From NCBI RefSeq assembly GCF_003265705.1, contig NW_020312849.1, positions 1,522,824-1,586,823 on the forward strand: a stretch of 64,000 nt of DNA. Direction: 5' to 3'. The position numbers and the translations under genes are program-made. This DNA is from Callorhinus ursinus (Eukaryota > Chordata > Mammalia > Carnivora > Otariidae). Of the stretch, positions 37,460 to 51,376 are shown piece by piece. The notes under the pieces were generated by a model that was not told where the DNA came from, searched no databases, and saw only the letters and a program-made list of their open reading frames with translations. Within the stretch, counting starts at the first letter, position 1. Each line of letters opens with the position of its first letter.

Positions 37460-40400
37460 ACTAGGGAGGCTGGGAAGATGGCAGAGTTAGAGGACCCCAA
37501 GCTCTCCTCATCTCACAGATATTGAAAGATAATATGTACATCAGTATAAATAACCCAGAAAATGACCTGAAGACTGGCAGAACAAACTCCACAAATACAG
37601 GCAGAGAAGAGGCCACATCAAAGAGGGTCAGAAGAGTGGAGACACAGTGGGAAGTGAAATGGACCAGGGCTGTTCGGGGATGGGGGGTTGGGGGGCACAC
37701 AGGCATGGAGAAGGGCAAGAAACACGCTATCACATCTGGGAGCCTGCACAGGGAAAATGAATCCCCATGACATTTGGCTTTGAAAGCCAGAGGGACCCAA
37801 TTTCATGAGTTCTTAACAACCAGCAGGACTTAAATCCTGGAATTTAAAAAATCAGCGGCTTGGTTCTGGGAAAGCTGGGAGGGCAACAGGAAGTCCAGTC
37901 CCTGCCCTTAAAGAGACAGCACCACAAAGAGCCCTCTGATGATACAGCAGAGAAGCAGCAGTTTGAAAAATTCCCCGGGACATACGGGAGAAAGAGCTCT
38001 TTACTGATCTCAGAGTGTGTTCTGAAGGGGCTGAGATCCCAAGAAGACTCCTCCAAGAACAAAGAAGTCGGCAGGCACCAATTCCCTCTTCTGCCCCTCA
38101 GCATAAACACACAGCCACCTGTGGGAACCAGCGTGCTGACATTCACTACCTAACTTGCTTACATGAAGCCCTGCTCCCCCACACTTCAGTAGATCAGCCA
38201 TTTCCAGTCACACTTGCCTCAGTCCTATTGCCATGGACTCCCCCCAGCCCAGAAGACCTGTGCAAACCTTGCCAATACCATGTCTCCTGATAAGCATGCT
38301 TTATGAGGCCTTGGTTCAGGTGGTGGTGGTGTGGCAGCAGGCCCTGCAGACGCCCACGGCACACCTTGCTAAAATTGCACCTGCCCCCCCAACCCACACC
38401 CAGCCCTGGAGCTGGTGGCAGCAGGTGTCATTTCACAAGCAGACTGGCACACATGTTTTAAAAACTGTGCACCCAGGCCAGGTACCAAACCCTGCCACAA
38501 CAGGCAAAGAGAGACTCTGCAGGAGACTAGACTGCAGGCAAAAGCAGCCGGGACGCAACAGCAGGGCACACGCCACACACATAGGAGACACTCCCTGAAA
38601 TGCCAGGTTCTGGGGAACAGGGAACACTGCACTGCAAGGCACAATAGGACCTCTTCTTCATTAAGCCATTACTTTCAAAAGCAGGAAGCTTAACTGAGAT
38701 TCCTCACACACAGAAACAGAGTTGGACAAAATGAGAAGACAGAGGAATATGTCCCAAATAAAAGAACAGGACAAAATCAGAGCAAGAGACCTAAGTGAAA
38801 CGGAGATAAGTAATATGTCAGAGAATTTAAAGTAATGATCATAAAGACACTGTACTTGAAAAAAGAGTGGAGGACATTAGTGAGACTCTTAAAGAGATAC
38901 AAAAGAACATATCAGAGAAGAATACAATAAATGAAATTAAAAATACACAAGATGAAATAAATAGCAGGCTAGAGGAAGCAAAAGAATGAATCAGTGATCT
39001 GGAGGACAGAGTAATGAAATGTAATCAAGCTGAGCAGGTGAGAGAAAAAAAATTATGCAAAATGAGAATAGATTTAGGGAACTCAGTGACTCCATCAAGT
39101 GTAATAACATTCACATTATTGGGATCCCAGAAGAATAAGAGAGGGAAAAGGGGTCAGAAAATTTGAAGAAATAACAGCTGAAAACTTTCCTAATCTGGGG
39201 AAGGAAACAGATATTCAGATCCAGAATGCACAAACAGTCCCCAACAAAATCAACCCTAGGAGATCCACACCAAGACACATAATAATTAAAATGGTAAAAA
39301 ATAGTGATAAAAAGATTATTTTAAAAGCAGCAAGAGAAAAGAGAATTACATACAAGGGAACCCCCATAAGCCTATCAGCAAATGTTTCAGCAGAAACTTT
39401 GCAAGCCAGAAGAGAGAAGCATGATATATTCAAAATGCCAAAAGGGAAAAATATGCAGCCAAGAATACTCTAACCACAATGCTAATATTCAGAATAGAAG
39501 TAGAGAAAAAGGGGTTCTCAGACAAATGAAATCTGAAGGAGCTCATGATCACCAAACTAGCCCTCCCTCCAAAAAAGGAGGATTCTGAGTAGAAAGACCA
39601 TGAGTATGAAAAGTGGGAAACACAAAACAGTAAAAATAAGTGTATCTGTAAAAGTCAAAGGACTCACAAAATAAATAGATGTAAAATATTACACCATGTC
39701 CCTAAAATGTGGGGTGGAGAGGAGTAAAGAATGGGGTTAAAATTAACTTAATATACACTGCTATATGCAAGAGATATTATATACAAACCTAATTGTAACA
39801 AATCAAAAACCAATAATAGATATGCAAAGAATAAAGAGAAAGGAATCAAGTATATCACTAAAGAAAGCCAACAAACTATGAAAGAGAGTAAGTGAAGAAA
39901 GAATCAGAGAAAAACTACAAAAATGACCACAAAACAAGTAACAGTCTGGCAACAAATACATATCTATCAATAATTACCTTGAATGTAAGTGGACTAAATG
40001 ATCCAATCAAAAGACACAGGGTGATGGAATGGATAAAAAAAAGCAAGACCCATCTACATGCTGCCTACAAGAGACTCATTTCAGACCTAAAGAAACCTGC
40101 AGATTGAAAGTGAGGGGATGGAGAAATATTTATCATGCAAATGGATGTCAAAAAAAAAAAAAAGAAGCCAAGGTAATAATACTTATATCAGGCAAAATAG
40201 ACTTTAAAACAAAGACTATCCACAAGAGACAAAAAAGGACACAATCCAATAAGAAGATAAAAATTGTAAATATTTATGCACCCAACAAGGGAGCACTCAA
40301 ATACATAAAATAGTTAATAAAAACATAAAAGAACCATTCGATAGTAACACAATAGTAGGGGACTTTAACACCCCACTTACAATGGACAGATAATCTAAAT

Positions 40401-43400
40401 AGTAAACCAACAAGGAAACAATGGCTTTGAAAGACACACTGGACCAGATAGACTTAACAGATGATATATTAGGAATATTCCATCCTAAAACAGCAGAATA
40501 CACATTCAAGTGTACATAGAACATTCTCCAGAATAGATCAGCTATTGGGCCATAAAACAAGTCTCAACAAATTTAAAAAGATTTAAAATTTGGGGGATGC
40601 AGCAAAAGCTGTCCTAAGAGGGAAGTTTATAGCAATACAGGCCTACCACAACAAGCAAGGAAAATCACAAAAAAACCTAACCTTCCACCTAAATGAGCTA
40701 GAAAAAGAACAAACAAAACCCAAAAATGAGCAGAGGGAAGGAAGAATAAAGATTATGAAATAAATGACAGAGAAACTAAAAAAAACAAACAAAACAAAAA
40801 ACCCGTGAGAACAGATCAATGAAACAAGGAGCTGGTTCTTTGAAAAGTCAACAAAATTGATAAAACTCTAACCATACCCATCCAAAGAGAAAGAGAGAGA
40901 GGGAGAGAGGACTCAAAAAAATCACAGGTGAAAAGAGAAATAAGAACTGACACCACAGAAATACAAACGATTGTTAGAGAATATTACAAAAAATTATATG
41001 CCAACAAATTGGACAACCTAGAAAAAAATGGATAAATTTCTAGAAAGATACAACCTACCAAAACTGAAGCAGGAAGAAATAAAAATTTGAACTGATTATT
41101 AGCAAAGAAACTGAATCAATAATCAAACTCCCAAGCTCAGGACCACACAGCTTCACAGGCAAATTCTATGAAACATTTAAAGAAGAGTTGATACCTATTC
41201 TTCTCAAAAAATGGAAGAGGAAGGAAAACTTCCAAATTCATTCTATGAGGCCAGTGTTACCCTGATACCAAAACCAGATGAAGACACCACAAAAAAAGGA
41301 GCATTACAGGCCAATCTGATGAACATAGATGCAAAAATCCTCCACAAAATATTAGCAAACTGAATCCAACAACACACACACACAAAAATCATTCAACATG
41401 ATCAAGTGTCATGTGTTCCTGGGATGCAAGAATGGTTCAACATTCACAAATCAATCAAACATGATACATCACATCCACAAGAGAAAGGATAAAAACCATA
41501 TGATTGTTTCAACAGATGCAGAAAAACATCTGACGAAGTACAACATCCAATCATGATAAAAACCCTCAACAAAGTAGGTTTAAAGGGAACATACTTCAAC
41601 AAAATAAAGACCTTACATGAAAAACCCACAGCTAACATCATACTCAATGAGGAAAACCTGAGAGCTTTTCCTCTGATGTCAGGAACAAGACAACAATGTC
41701 TATTACCACTTTTATTCGACATTGTACTAGAAGTCCTAGCCAGAACAATCAGACAACAAAAAGAAAAAAAGGCATCCAAATTGTGGATGTAAGGAAGAAG
41801 TAAAACTTTCACTATCTGCATATGACATGATACAATATACAGAAAACCCAAAGACTCCAGCAAAAAACTGTTAGAGTTGATACACAAATTCAGTAAAGTT
41901 GCAGGGTACAAAAATCAATGTAGAGAAATCTGTTGCATTCCCATACACTAATAATGAAGAAAAAGAAAGTGAAAATAAGAAAACAATCCCATTTACAACT
42001 GCACCAAAAAAGAATAAAATACCTAGGAATAAACTTAACCAAAGAGATGAAAGACCTGTGCTCTGAAAACTATAAAACATTAATAAAAAAAAAATTTAAG
42101 ACAATGAAAAGAAATGGAAAGATGTTCCATGCTCACGGGTTGGAAAAACAAATATTGTTACAATGTCTATACTACCCAAAGCAATTACAGATTTAATGCA
42201 ATGCCTATCAAAATACCAACAGTATTTTTCACAGACCTAGAACAATCCTAAAATTTGTATGAAACCAAAAGACTCCAAATAGCCAAAGCAATCTCAAAAA
42301 CAAAAACAAAACAAAACAACCATGGAGGAACCATAATCCAGGCTTCAAGTTATATTACAAAGCTGTAGTAATCAAAACAGTATGGTACTGGCATGAAAAC
42401 ACACACAGATCAATGGAACAGAACAGAAAACCCAGAAATAAATCCACAATTATATGGTCAATTAATCGTCAACAAAGGAGGCAAGAATGGGAAAAAGACA
42501 GTCTCAAACAAATAGTATTGGGAAAACTGGACAGCTACATGTAGAGGAAAGAAATGGACCACTTTCTTACACCATACACAAAAATAAATTCAAAATGAAT
42601 TGAGAACCTAAACATGAGACCTGAAACCATAAAAATCCTAGAAGAGAGTACAGGCAGTAATTTCTTTGATGTCAGCCATAGCAACATTTTTCTAGATATG
42701 TCTCCTGAGGCAAGGAAAACAAAAGCAAAAACTACTGGGACTGTATCGAAATAAAAAGCTTCTGCACAGCAAAGGAAACAACCAACAATTCTAATAGACA
42801 ACATACTGAATGGGAGAAGATATTTGCAAATGACCTATCCAATAAAGGGTTAATATCCAAAATATATAAAGAACTTATACTACTCAACACATAAAACCCC
42901 CAAATAATCCAATGAAAAAATGGGCAGAAGCCATGAACAGACATTTCTGCAAAGACATGTAGATGGTGAATGGACACATGAAAAGATGTTCATCATCACT
43001 CATGAGGGAAATGCAAATCAAAACCACAATGTGATATCACCTCACACCTGTCAGAATAGCTAAAATCAAAAATTCAGGAAACAACAAGTGTTGGTGAGGA
43101 TGTAGAGAAAAAGGAACCCTTGTGTGCACTGCTGATGCAAATGCAAACTGGTGTAGACACTGTGGAAAACAATATGGATGTTCCTAAAAACATTAAAAAT
43201 AGAACTAACCTATGATCCAGTAATCACACTACTGGGTATTTACTCAAAGAATACAAAAGCAGTAATTTGAAGGCATATATGCTTCCCTATGTTTATTGTA
43301 GCATTATTTACAATAGCCAAACTATGGAAGCATCTCAAGTGTCCATCGATAGATGGATAAAGAAAAAATGTGGTGTGTATAAATATAAATACAATAAAAT

Positions 43401-43480
43401 ATTATTTAGCCATAAAAAAGAATGAAACCTTGCCATTTGCAACAATATGGATGGAGCTAGAGCATATAATGAAAAAAGAG
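37460..43480 (+). mobile_element. Nearly full-length, dead carnivore L1 (5' UTR, ORF1, ORF2; 3' end missing)
   Basis: A GC-rich 5' UTR (about 37460-38700, starting GGGAGGCTGGGAAGATGGCAG) is followed by ORF1 from the ATG at 38731. The frame breaks after about 35 codons, and the ORF1 C-terminal domain is recognisable at 39291-39470 (SAETLQARRE, KGKNMQPRIL). ORF2 starts near 39925. Endonuclease motifs are split between frames (LNVSGLNDPIKRHR; then CLQETHF and NIYAPN to 40313). The reverse transcriptase region is at about 41180-41850 ([18 protein letters not shown], then [20 protein letters not shown]). The catalytic FADD box reads SAYDM, so the element is inactive even apart from its frameshifts. 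Typical ORF2 3' sequence runs to about 43475, then the element stops abruptly at a second L1. Confidence 0.9.
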
Positions 43481-43628
43481 AAGAGCAGGGAAAGCTTCCA
43501 AATACATCGTACAAAGTCAGCAATACCCTGATACCAAAACCAGTCAAAAATACCACACACACAAAAACTACAGACCAATATCCCTGATAAACATAGATGA
43601 GACACAGACACACAGACACACACACACA

Positions 43629-43661
<33 letters not shown>

Positions 43662-44100
43662 ATATTATGCAGCCATAAAAAAGGATGAAATCTTGACATT
43701 TGTGATAACATGGAGGACCTAAAGGGTATTATGCTAAATAAGTCAGACTTAGATGAATGCCCTAACAATTTAATTCATGTGTGAAATATCATAAGTGAAT
43801 CAAATGAATAAACAAAACACAGAATCAGACCTATAATTACAGAGAACTGATGACTGCCAGATGGAAGGGGGGGTGGAGGAATGGGCAAAGTGGAGAGATA
43901 CAGGCTTAAGATGGAATGATTAAGTCGCTGGAATGAAAGGCACACCACAGGGAATACAGTCAATGGTGTTATATCACTGTATGGTGGCAGATGGCAACCA
44001 CCCTTGCAGTGAGCATAGAATATAGAGATGCTGAATCACTATACTATGTATCTGAGACTATTGTAAAATTGTATGTCAACTATACTCAAAAAATTTTTAA
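43476..44100 (+). mobile_element. Second L1 with internal deletion, joined through a (CA)n tract
   Basis: About 43480-43600 matches an early reverse transcriptase segment of ORF2 (ACCCTGATACCAAAACC, ACAGACCAATATCCCTGAT). Sequence then passes through a CA/GACA tract at 43600-43660 straight into the L1 3' end (ATTATGCAGCCATAAAAAAG onward), finishing near 44100 with the A-rich tail. About 2 kb of ORF2 between these points is missing. It abuts the dead L1 immediately upstream in the same orientation. Confidence 0.75.
43600..43660. repeat. (CA)n/(GACA)n microsatellite at an L1 deletion junction
   Basis: CACAGACACACAGACACACA pattern passing to pure CA, exactly where ORF2 sequence jumps to the L1 3' end. 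Confidence 0.9.
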
Positions 44101-44934
44101 AAACTCACCTAAAAACTTTCTCTTGACTGTAGCAATGATAAACTAAAATCACCTGTTGTTTAAAAAAAAAAAGACCAACAACTTAGGAACAAAGAAGTTC
44201 AGTGCAAAATTAACTCCTGTATTGTGTTAATAGATATCATTGTTAAATAAATCAGCCTGTTTCTTTTTAACAGTACTGGAAACTGCCAATTGAAGTGAGA
44301 AATTTTAAAATTCCAGTCAACTTCAAAATGATGGTTTAATAATCCCATAAGTTTCTTCTCAACAAGCAATCATGTAATTGTACATCAATTTCAGCACACG
44401 TTGATAGGGACTTCCCAAATTGTTAGGTAGTTCCACTATTATATCCCCAAAGGAAAAGACCACAATGTAGAAGATAAGGGAAAGGGAAAAACAAATTTTT
44501 GAACACTACAAGCTTAAGTTTAGAGAAGAGTTGGAGGAAAAAATATGTATATGTGGGTATTGGTGGGTGTGGGTATATAGGTGTATTTGTGTGTGTATAT
44601 ATATACATATTCAAATTATTCAGGCTAAAAATCTGCCAAAACCACAATATATGTAATATGCTGTGATTTAGGATTAAAGCAAAGAAAGAAAATGTGCATC
44701 TGTTTTGGATTAATGAAATGAGAACCCTGAATTTGTGAATCCCTTAATAAGTACAACCATAGATAGACAATCCACCCTCATAAATACTCTACAATATCAT
44801 TATGTGTATGAATTAATCTGGCCTTTCCCACTATAGTTGTCTTTTAGCGCTACAGCCCCTTTCAAAGCTTCCTTTCTTAGTTTAAGAGAATACAGGTATT
44901 TCCTTCTAGTCAAAAGATGTAGGAAATAATAAAA
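44101..44934. other. Unassigned AT-rich DNA
   Basis: Only a GT/TA-rich microsatellite near 44545-44610 stands out. Confidence 0.5.
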
Positions 44935-45190
44935 TCATAGCTAGTATTAGTGCTTAGTGCAGAGTGTTAGGTACTCTGCAAAGTGATTTATAATACTATT
45001 TCAGTTCATCTTTATTAATAAAACCGAAATCAGTAGGATTTTTATTCCCATTTTCCAAATGTGAAAGATTTTATAAAACCAATTGGAGATTCCGTTGCTG
45101 GTAGGTGACCGATATACCAACCAGAGACTGTTCCTGGAACCCATAAAGTTTATCAGTCACTAAGATGTACTGCCTGTCTGGTCTCTTCAG
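44935..45190 (-). mobile_element. MIR SINE, minus
   Basis: GAGTGTTAGGTACTCTGC, TTATTCCCATTTTCCAAATG and GACTGTTCCTGGAACCCA follow reverse MIR order. Confidence 0.55.
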
Positions 45191-45866
45191 TTTACTGTTT
45201 AGATGCTTCCAAAACAATGGTTGAGATAACCATAATATAAAAAGAGAGTTACCATTAAAACATTAAAATTTTAAAAATACAGTCAGTAATAAGAAAAAGA
45301 CAAGTACTGGGAAATCAAAATGAACTAGATATGGCAATTAAGCACAAACTTAAGCTCACAGATTTGTGCAAGTCAGTGCTAAAATGGACATATCTAGTTC
45401 TTATGTCAGATAAAGTTAAATTTCATCTGGAAGTCACCTTTTCTTTCTGACATTAAAAATTGTCAGAATTTATCATATGAATCCTTAAGTAAAGCAAGGG
45501 ACAGTATCTCACAATCGGTATTTTTGCATCAGTTGGGCTAAAAACATGAGATACTCCTCAGAAGGTTACTTATTATGTCTCTCCTCTCAGCAAACCAGTG
45601 GAGGAAGAGTAAATTGGATCATTTAACACTCAACATTGTAACTCTATTTTAACCCAGATAAAAACTGAGCTAAGGATGTGAATCATCATTTCTCCAAAAA
45701 AGATACATAAATAATAAATCAGCACAAAGTGATGCTTGAGTCAGCCATCAGAGAAATGCAAATCAAAACCACAATGCAATACTACTTCACACACACTAGG
45801 ATGATGATACATCAAAAAGATAATAACAAGTGTTGGTGAGGATGTGGAGAAATTGGAGCCCGCTAC

Positions 45867-46193
45867 TGTCTAAATGTTTACGTCCCTCCAAAATTCATAT
45901 GTTGGAATCCTGATGCCCAATGTGGTGGCATTTGGAGGTGGGGTCTTTGGTCATGAGGGTGGAACCCTTGTGAATGGAATTAGTGTTCTTACAAAGAAAT
46001 CCAGAGATCCCTTGCCCCTTCCCCCATGTGGAGACACAGCAAGAAGGAACCATCTATGAACCAGGGAGTACTAACTGAATCTGCTGGCACCTTGATCTTG
46101 GACTTCCTGGCCTCCAAAACTGTGAGAAATAAATTTCTGTAGTTTATAAGCTATCCCGGTATTTTGTTCTAGCAGTATGAATGAACTAAGACA
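45867..46193 (+). mobile_element. Solo MaLR (MLT1-like) LTR
   Basis: Has the hallmark MLT1 text: CCAAAATTCATATGTTGGAA, GGAGGTGGGGTCTTTGG, 'CACCTTGATCTTGGACTTCC', CTGTGAGAAATAAATTTCTG, and ends AACTAAGACA. It starts TG and ends CA. Flanking GCTAC/GGTAC may be the 5-bp target duplication with one change. No internal retroviral region is present. Confidence 0.85.
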
Positions 46194-46260
46194 GGGTACA
46201 ATGAACCAAGACTTCATACTCAGTATGAACTAAGAAATAACTCCTCAAAAGTTTAAACAT

Positions 46261-46434
46261 AGGGGCACCTGGGTACCTCGGTCAGTTAAATGTCTGCCTC
46301 CAGCTCATGATCCCAGGGTCCTGGGATCAAGCCCCACGTTAGGCTCCCTGCTCAGAGGGGATCTTGCATCTCCCTCTCCCCTCTGCTCATACTCTCCCGC
46401 TCTCTCAAATAATAAAATTTTTAAAATCTTAAAA
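46261..46434 (+). mobile_element. SINEC, plus, inserted in an old L1
   Basis: Exact 14-bp target duplication AAAAGTTTAAACAT at 46247-46260 and 46435-46448. Confidence 0.97.
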
Positions 46435-46960
46435 AAAAGTTTAAACATATGACCCAGCAATCCCAATCTATTATATACCTAAGAGAAATGAAAACATATG
46501 TCCAAATGTCCCTATGTACAAAAGCTTGTGCATGGATGTTCATAGCAACATTATTCATAAAAGCCTAACAATGGAAACTTAAATTTCCATTAACTAACTG
46601 ATGAATGGACTAATAAATGTCATATACCCATATAATGGAGTATTATTCAGCAATAAAAGAAAATGTACTGATAACGTACATAAAATGACATACTGATACA
46701 TGCTATAACATGAACCTTGCAAACTTTATGTTAAGTGAAAGAAGCCAGCCAACAAAGTACACATATATGATTTCATTTATATGAAATGTCTAGAATAGGC
46801 AAATCCATAGAGACAAGTGGTTGCCAAAGGCTGGGGAGCAGGAGAGAGGGTTGTGGGGAGGGAGACAATGGGAAGTGACTGCTAATAGTATGGGATTTAT
46901 TTTGGGGTGATGAAAACCTTGAAAATTGATTGAAGCTGTTTGAGAAGCACTATCATGGGA

Positions 46961-47998
46961 CCTTTTTAAACTAGAAGCATGGAAGCCAGGCATTAATAAC
47001 AGTCTTCTTCAACCATAAGAGAGTCTAAGGCAGAATTGCATCATGATATTATCTACACAGCTAAATTAGGGATAGTTTCAAGGCTGAATAAGCTTATCTA
47101 TCAGTGATTATCATTTAAGATTTTTGGACTCTGGATCCTTTGAGGATTTGCTGAAAGCTCTGAAGAAGGTAAGAGTCATGTTACCCTGAGGAGTCTAAAT
47201 AGCTTCATAGACTTGAGACTCTCCATGATTGTGGTAGAATAAGACAAAAAACAAAATCACTGCACAATTCCGTTTGAATAGAAATGTAAGAAGAAGGGAG
47301 TGGGAAATGCTGTGCAACAAAAAATGACCAAACATCCCCCTCTCCTGGCTTGCAGGATTGACTACCATGACTGCTCCAATGAAACTCTAGCCTGTCCCTC
47401 TAGCTTCCTGAATAAAAATTAAGACGCTCAAGAGTCAAATTGCTCCTCCTTTCTGAGAGCTCCCAATCCAGAATAGATTCCTTACTTTCTTTAAACCTCC
47501 CGAAAATTACCTTACCCAAATCCTGAAACAGGTTCCACCTGACTCCCTCTCTTTGAGACACTCCGTGGTTTTCCAAGGTACGGATGGGTCTCCCTTGCTG
47601 CAGCAGTAAGCCCAATTTTGGCAACAGGTGTATTCCTGGTAATATATGGCTGATGAGAAGCAATAATATAATAAAATATAATATGCCATTAAGCGTATGT
47701 ATAAAATTTTATGTATATTAGGACTTTGTGTTCTCATTAACACACACTATATATGAGATAATTACATTGATACAAGAAAGACAATGGCTACACCCCAAAA
47801 TGTTTATAGAGTTATTATCTCTGAATGCTGGTATGCTTGTTTTCCTTTTCACTTTTCTGTATGTCCTATTTTCCTTCAAAGATGGTGTATAGCTTAAGAA
47901 CAAAGGGCGAGGGGGAGAAGAAAAACTCCCTTCTAAGAGAATGTATTATTATGAAGGAAGAACCTCATATTCAAAATGGTTGTCAGTACATAAGGTGT
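46961..47998. other. Unassigned DNA
   Basis: No recognisable gene or repeat. The 87-codon minus frame at 47400-47663 has no recognisable product. Confidence 0.5.
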
Positions 47999-48112
47999 TC
48001 AGACTTCAGTGTGTTAAATCACTTGGGATGCGTGCTGAAAATGAAAGATTCCAGAAGCTACACTTTGGACCCCAGGTGAGTCTGACCCATCAGGTCTGAG
48101 GCGCAACCTTGG
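47999..48112 (+). mobile_element. MER5-like hAT relic fragment
   Basis: AGTGTGTTAAATCACTTGGG, GCGTGCTGAAAATG and GACCCATCAGGTCTGAGG follow the order of a MER5-type element. No clean termini. Confidence 0.5.
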
Positions 48113-48127
48113 GGAAAAGCAGGGTTT

Positions 48128-48317
48128 GTAAAAAAAAATTTTTTTTGAAGATTTATTTATTTATTTGAGAGAGACAGAGAGCAGGGACGGGGGGGGGAGG
48201 GCGAGAAGCAGACTCCCCGCCAAGCCAGGAGCCCGATGTGGGGCTCAATCCCAGGACCCGGAGATCACAACCTGATCCAAAGGCAGACGCTCAACTGACT
48301 GAGCCACCCAGGCGCTC
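48128..48317 (-). mobile_element. SINEC, minus
   Basis: GAAGATTTATTTATTTATTTG start, CCACCCAGGCGCTC end. Target duplication around GGGAAAAGCAGG at both sides. Contains a G9 run near 48190. Confidence 0.95.
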
Positions 48318-49844
48318 TGGGAAAAGCAGGTTTCTAGACAAACTAGAACAGAAGGATGTACAGATTAACAGAGAGAGGAGAGGATGTTTTAGGCTTGTAG
48401 AACAACAGCAAGCAGAGTCTTAAAGCATGAAGCTGCATGTGCTGAGGACAGCGAGCATGAGTGGTCTGGTGGTGCACAGTGGCTTTCAGTAAAATGGATT
48501 TGACCAATCTAAAGGGACTGAGGGCTCCTTTAGAGAAGAGCTGGAAACCAGGCAGGTTTGGAAAGGCAGAGTGGGTATATAAACTTCTCTCAAGTTTCCA
48601 ACCCACATTGCCACCATCAGTTAGCAATTCACCGGTTTCTTCAATTTATATCCACATGTTTTTCAGAAAGCAAGTCTAACTTTTCCTTAAACATTTCCAC
48701 CAGCAGTTTTCATTTTTTAAACCCTTATATTAAAACTTTTCTATCTTCCTAGGAACTCATCCTCTTATCTTTGCCTATGCTGCCCAGTGAACTGAAAACC
48801 TGTCAGCCAACAAGGAAACCTAGAAAACAAAATTAAGTTTAAAAGCCTCTTATTGAGCATCGAGAGGACTCAAGAGTATGAAAAAAATCATTATCTTTCA
48901 ATATCATGTTAACAACTTTAAAAAAAAAAAAAAAAGATAAAGTCTTTTCCAGTGAGTAATCTGATCTTTCACTTGGGTCCAGAAATTTTCAAGTGGAAAA
49001 GTATTTCTACTTTTAACCACATAAAAGGGATTTTTATATTAAAAATGAATACTTCAGACTTTTGTCTATAATACAAAGTAAAATAACTTTACAGCTAAGA
49101 GAGACTTCAAATAACAAGTTTTCATTTTAGTTCTAAATACTGTTTGCCCCCCCCACACGCATACATGCGCATACTCTCCAAAAATAAATATTTTAGCCTG
49201 AAAATTCCCCTCAATATTTTATGTCCCTTAAAGTAGGTGAATAATATATGGTTTTTGTGAAATTATTTCAATTGGCAGTAATTTTCAATTACTAAGAGAG
49301 AAATATTATTTGATATTAAAGCAGTTTAATGCAAATGGAATAACAGTATCATGTCCTCATCTTAAGCTTATTGGAATAGCTAATTTGAGTAACTTAAACA
49401 AAAATCTCCAAATAAATGAGAGTCACTGATACAAGTAAATGAAACCCAAAAAGAAAGCAGTTCCTTTAAAAGAATTTACTCTACCTAGAGATTATAACAC
49501 TATTACTATTATAACACTATCGAGTATAAGGCATACATCTGAAAATGAGGCCACAAAATGTATTTGCAGTTGTATTATCTCAGCAGGAAAGGGAATTTGG
49601 AACTTCACTTTCAGGTGATTTGGAGTACCTTTAGAAAACCCACCGTCCAATGAAAGGTGCTATGTCTGATGAACACTGTTGCAGACTTAAGGTACCCTCA
49701 CAACTAGAATGCCTTTTGGGTAGGTTAATGTCAAAAATTCCATTTTAAGAAATGGCAACTTCATGCAAAAATAATCACAATATACTTTTTCCTCTTTTCC
49801 GGTCTTTGAGTTAAATACCTCAATTGTGATGGTGTGGCAGAGCA

Positions 49845-50010
49845 CGTTGCCTTTAAAACCAAATAGATCTGGCTCAACTCTCCATTCTGCCACCTACATT
49901 TGATAGATTCACATACTGTTTAGCTTTTGTTTCATTGTACATAAAACAGGGGTAACACTGACCTCACTCATAGCACAAGCTTAAGGATTAAGAGCTATCA
50001 CAAGAACCTA
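49845..50010 (+). mobile_element. MIR SINE, plus
   Basis: CTGGCTCAACTCTCCATTCT and ACATAAAACAGGGGTAACAC, the MIR core, in plus orientation. Confidence 0.6.
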
Positions 50011-51345
50011 GAAGGAAAGAGATACTGGTGGCAGGATTCCCTAAGGAGTGAAATGTCTTCTGATTAGAGAATAAACAGCAGTGAATGGTAAGGGACAGTT
50101 AGAAAAAAACAAAATACAAATTTGTATGATAAAGGAAAAAGAATCTTTAAGATTCTTTAAGATTTTAAGAAGGAAGGCGAGAGGGGACCCTGAGACAGAA
50201 AAATGTTGGAGAGAGGAGAGGATGGCATAGAAGATGGAATTAAGCTGTGACCCAGAGAAGAGCGGATGATAAGAAGTTACCTGTGGCCACCCTGGCTCCT
50301 AAAGAACACACATTCTATTGTAAGGTCCTCCCCCGCCTCCCACTCTTGTACTTTAATATAAATTAATCTGCCACAACTAGCAGCCCCTCCCCCCTAACAA
50401 AAAGGAAGAAGTCAGAGAAAATTAGCTTCTGTAAAGACACAGCTGTCTAGGGTAAAATCTCAAAGTCTACTAAATACAACTGCCTTGTGTGAGGTGTTTT
50501 GAGGAAATCAAGGCATGTGGGCCACGATCCAGATCTGAACTTACACAAGGTGATGAAAAGGGAACAGCTCTAAGAGATAAAGGCACGGGCAAGCTGGAGA
50601 ATCAGCAGAAACAGGAAAATGATCCAAGTGGTATCTGGAAGGAAATTAAACCCCAGAGATACTAGCGGAGGGAGAGAAGAGTCGGGGTTCACTTTATTTA
50701 AATATATAATAGGAGCCAGTGACGCCAGTAGGCTGACGGGCAAAGGGAAAGCCAGGCTGCTAACATCTGCTTACAAGCCACCTCCGTTGGTTAGCACTCC
50801 GTAAATGTCAGCTCTCTTCCCGTATGAGGAATGGATAATGTATCAGATACAACTGTTTTCACGCTTCTTACAACTGTGAGGGGCGGAAAGGCAAACTTTT
50901 AAAAGTGATATAAAACTAGCATAAAGTTGTACTTTACCCAAAAGAGTCAACCCAAAACGCCAAAACTGCCTGGTTGATATATCGAGGGAAGGATGGGGGA
51001 GGGGGAGATCTACCTTTAGGAAAAGCAGGTATTTGTCAAAAGCCACTTCACAGCATAGCTAGGAGATCAATGATTTTTCCATCATGCCAGATACAACACA
51101 GCTGCGATTTTCAGGAAGGCAACTGAGCAGTTTGGGCGGGGGAGTCAGACAGAAGGCTTACAAAGAGCATCTCTTTGCTGCATTATGAATGCTCAGGTCA
51201 GTTCCCCTTTGAAACGTTTTTAGCAACAATATGGCCTTTGCAAATAAATGACGAATTACTGTGCTACTTTATGTTAACGAAAATGGCTAGACATTTTTGC
51301 TCAGGTCTTGGGGAAACTTTAGCCTTTTCCATTTTTCAAAGTATT

Positions 51346-51376
<31 letters not shown>

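Larger units (their letters stand above)
45655..46960 (+). mobile_element. Old L1 3' end, interrupted by a MaLR LTR and a SINE
   Basis: L1 ORF2 3' blocks run from about 45655 to 45866 (GAAATGCAAATCAAAACCAC; GGTGAGGATGTGGAGAAATT). They resume after the LTR at 46194-46260 and after the SINE at 46435-46960 (GACCCAGCAATCCCAATC; GTTCATAGCAACATTATTCA). Confidence 0.75.

Noticed and set aside
41444..41911. 155-codon minus-strand frame
   Set aside because: It is the antisense shadow of the dead L1 ORF2, not a gene.
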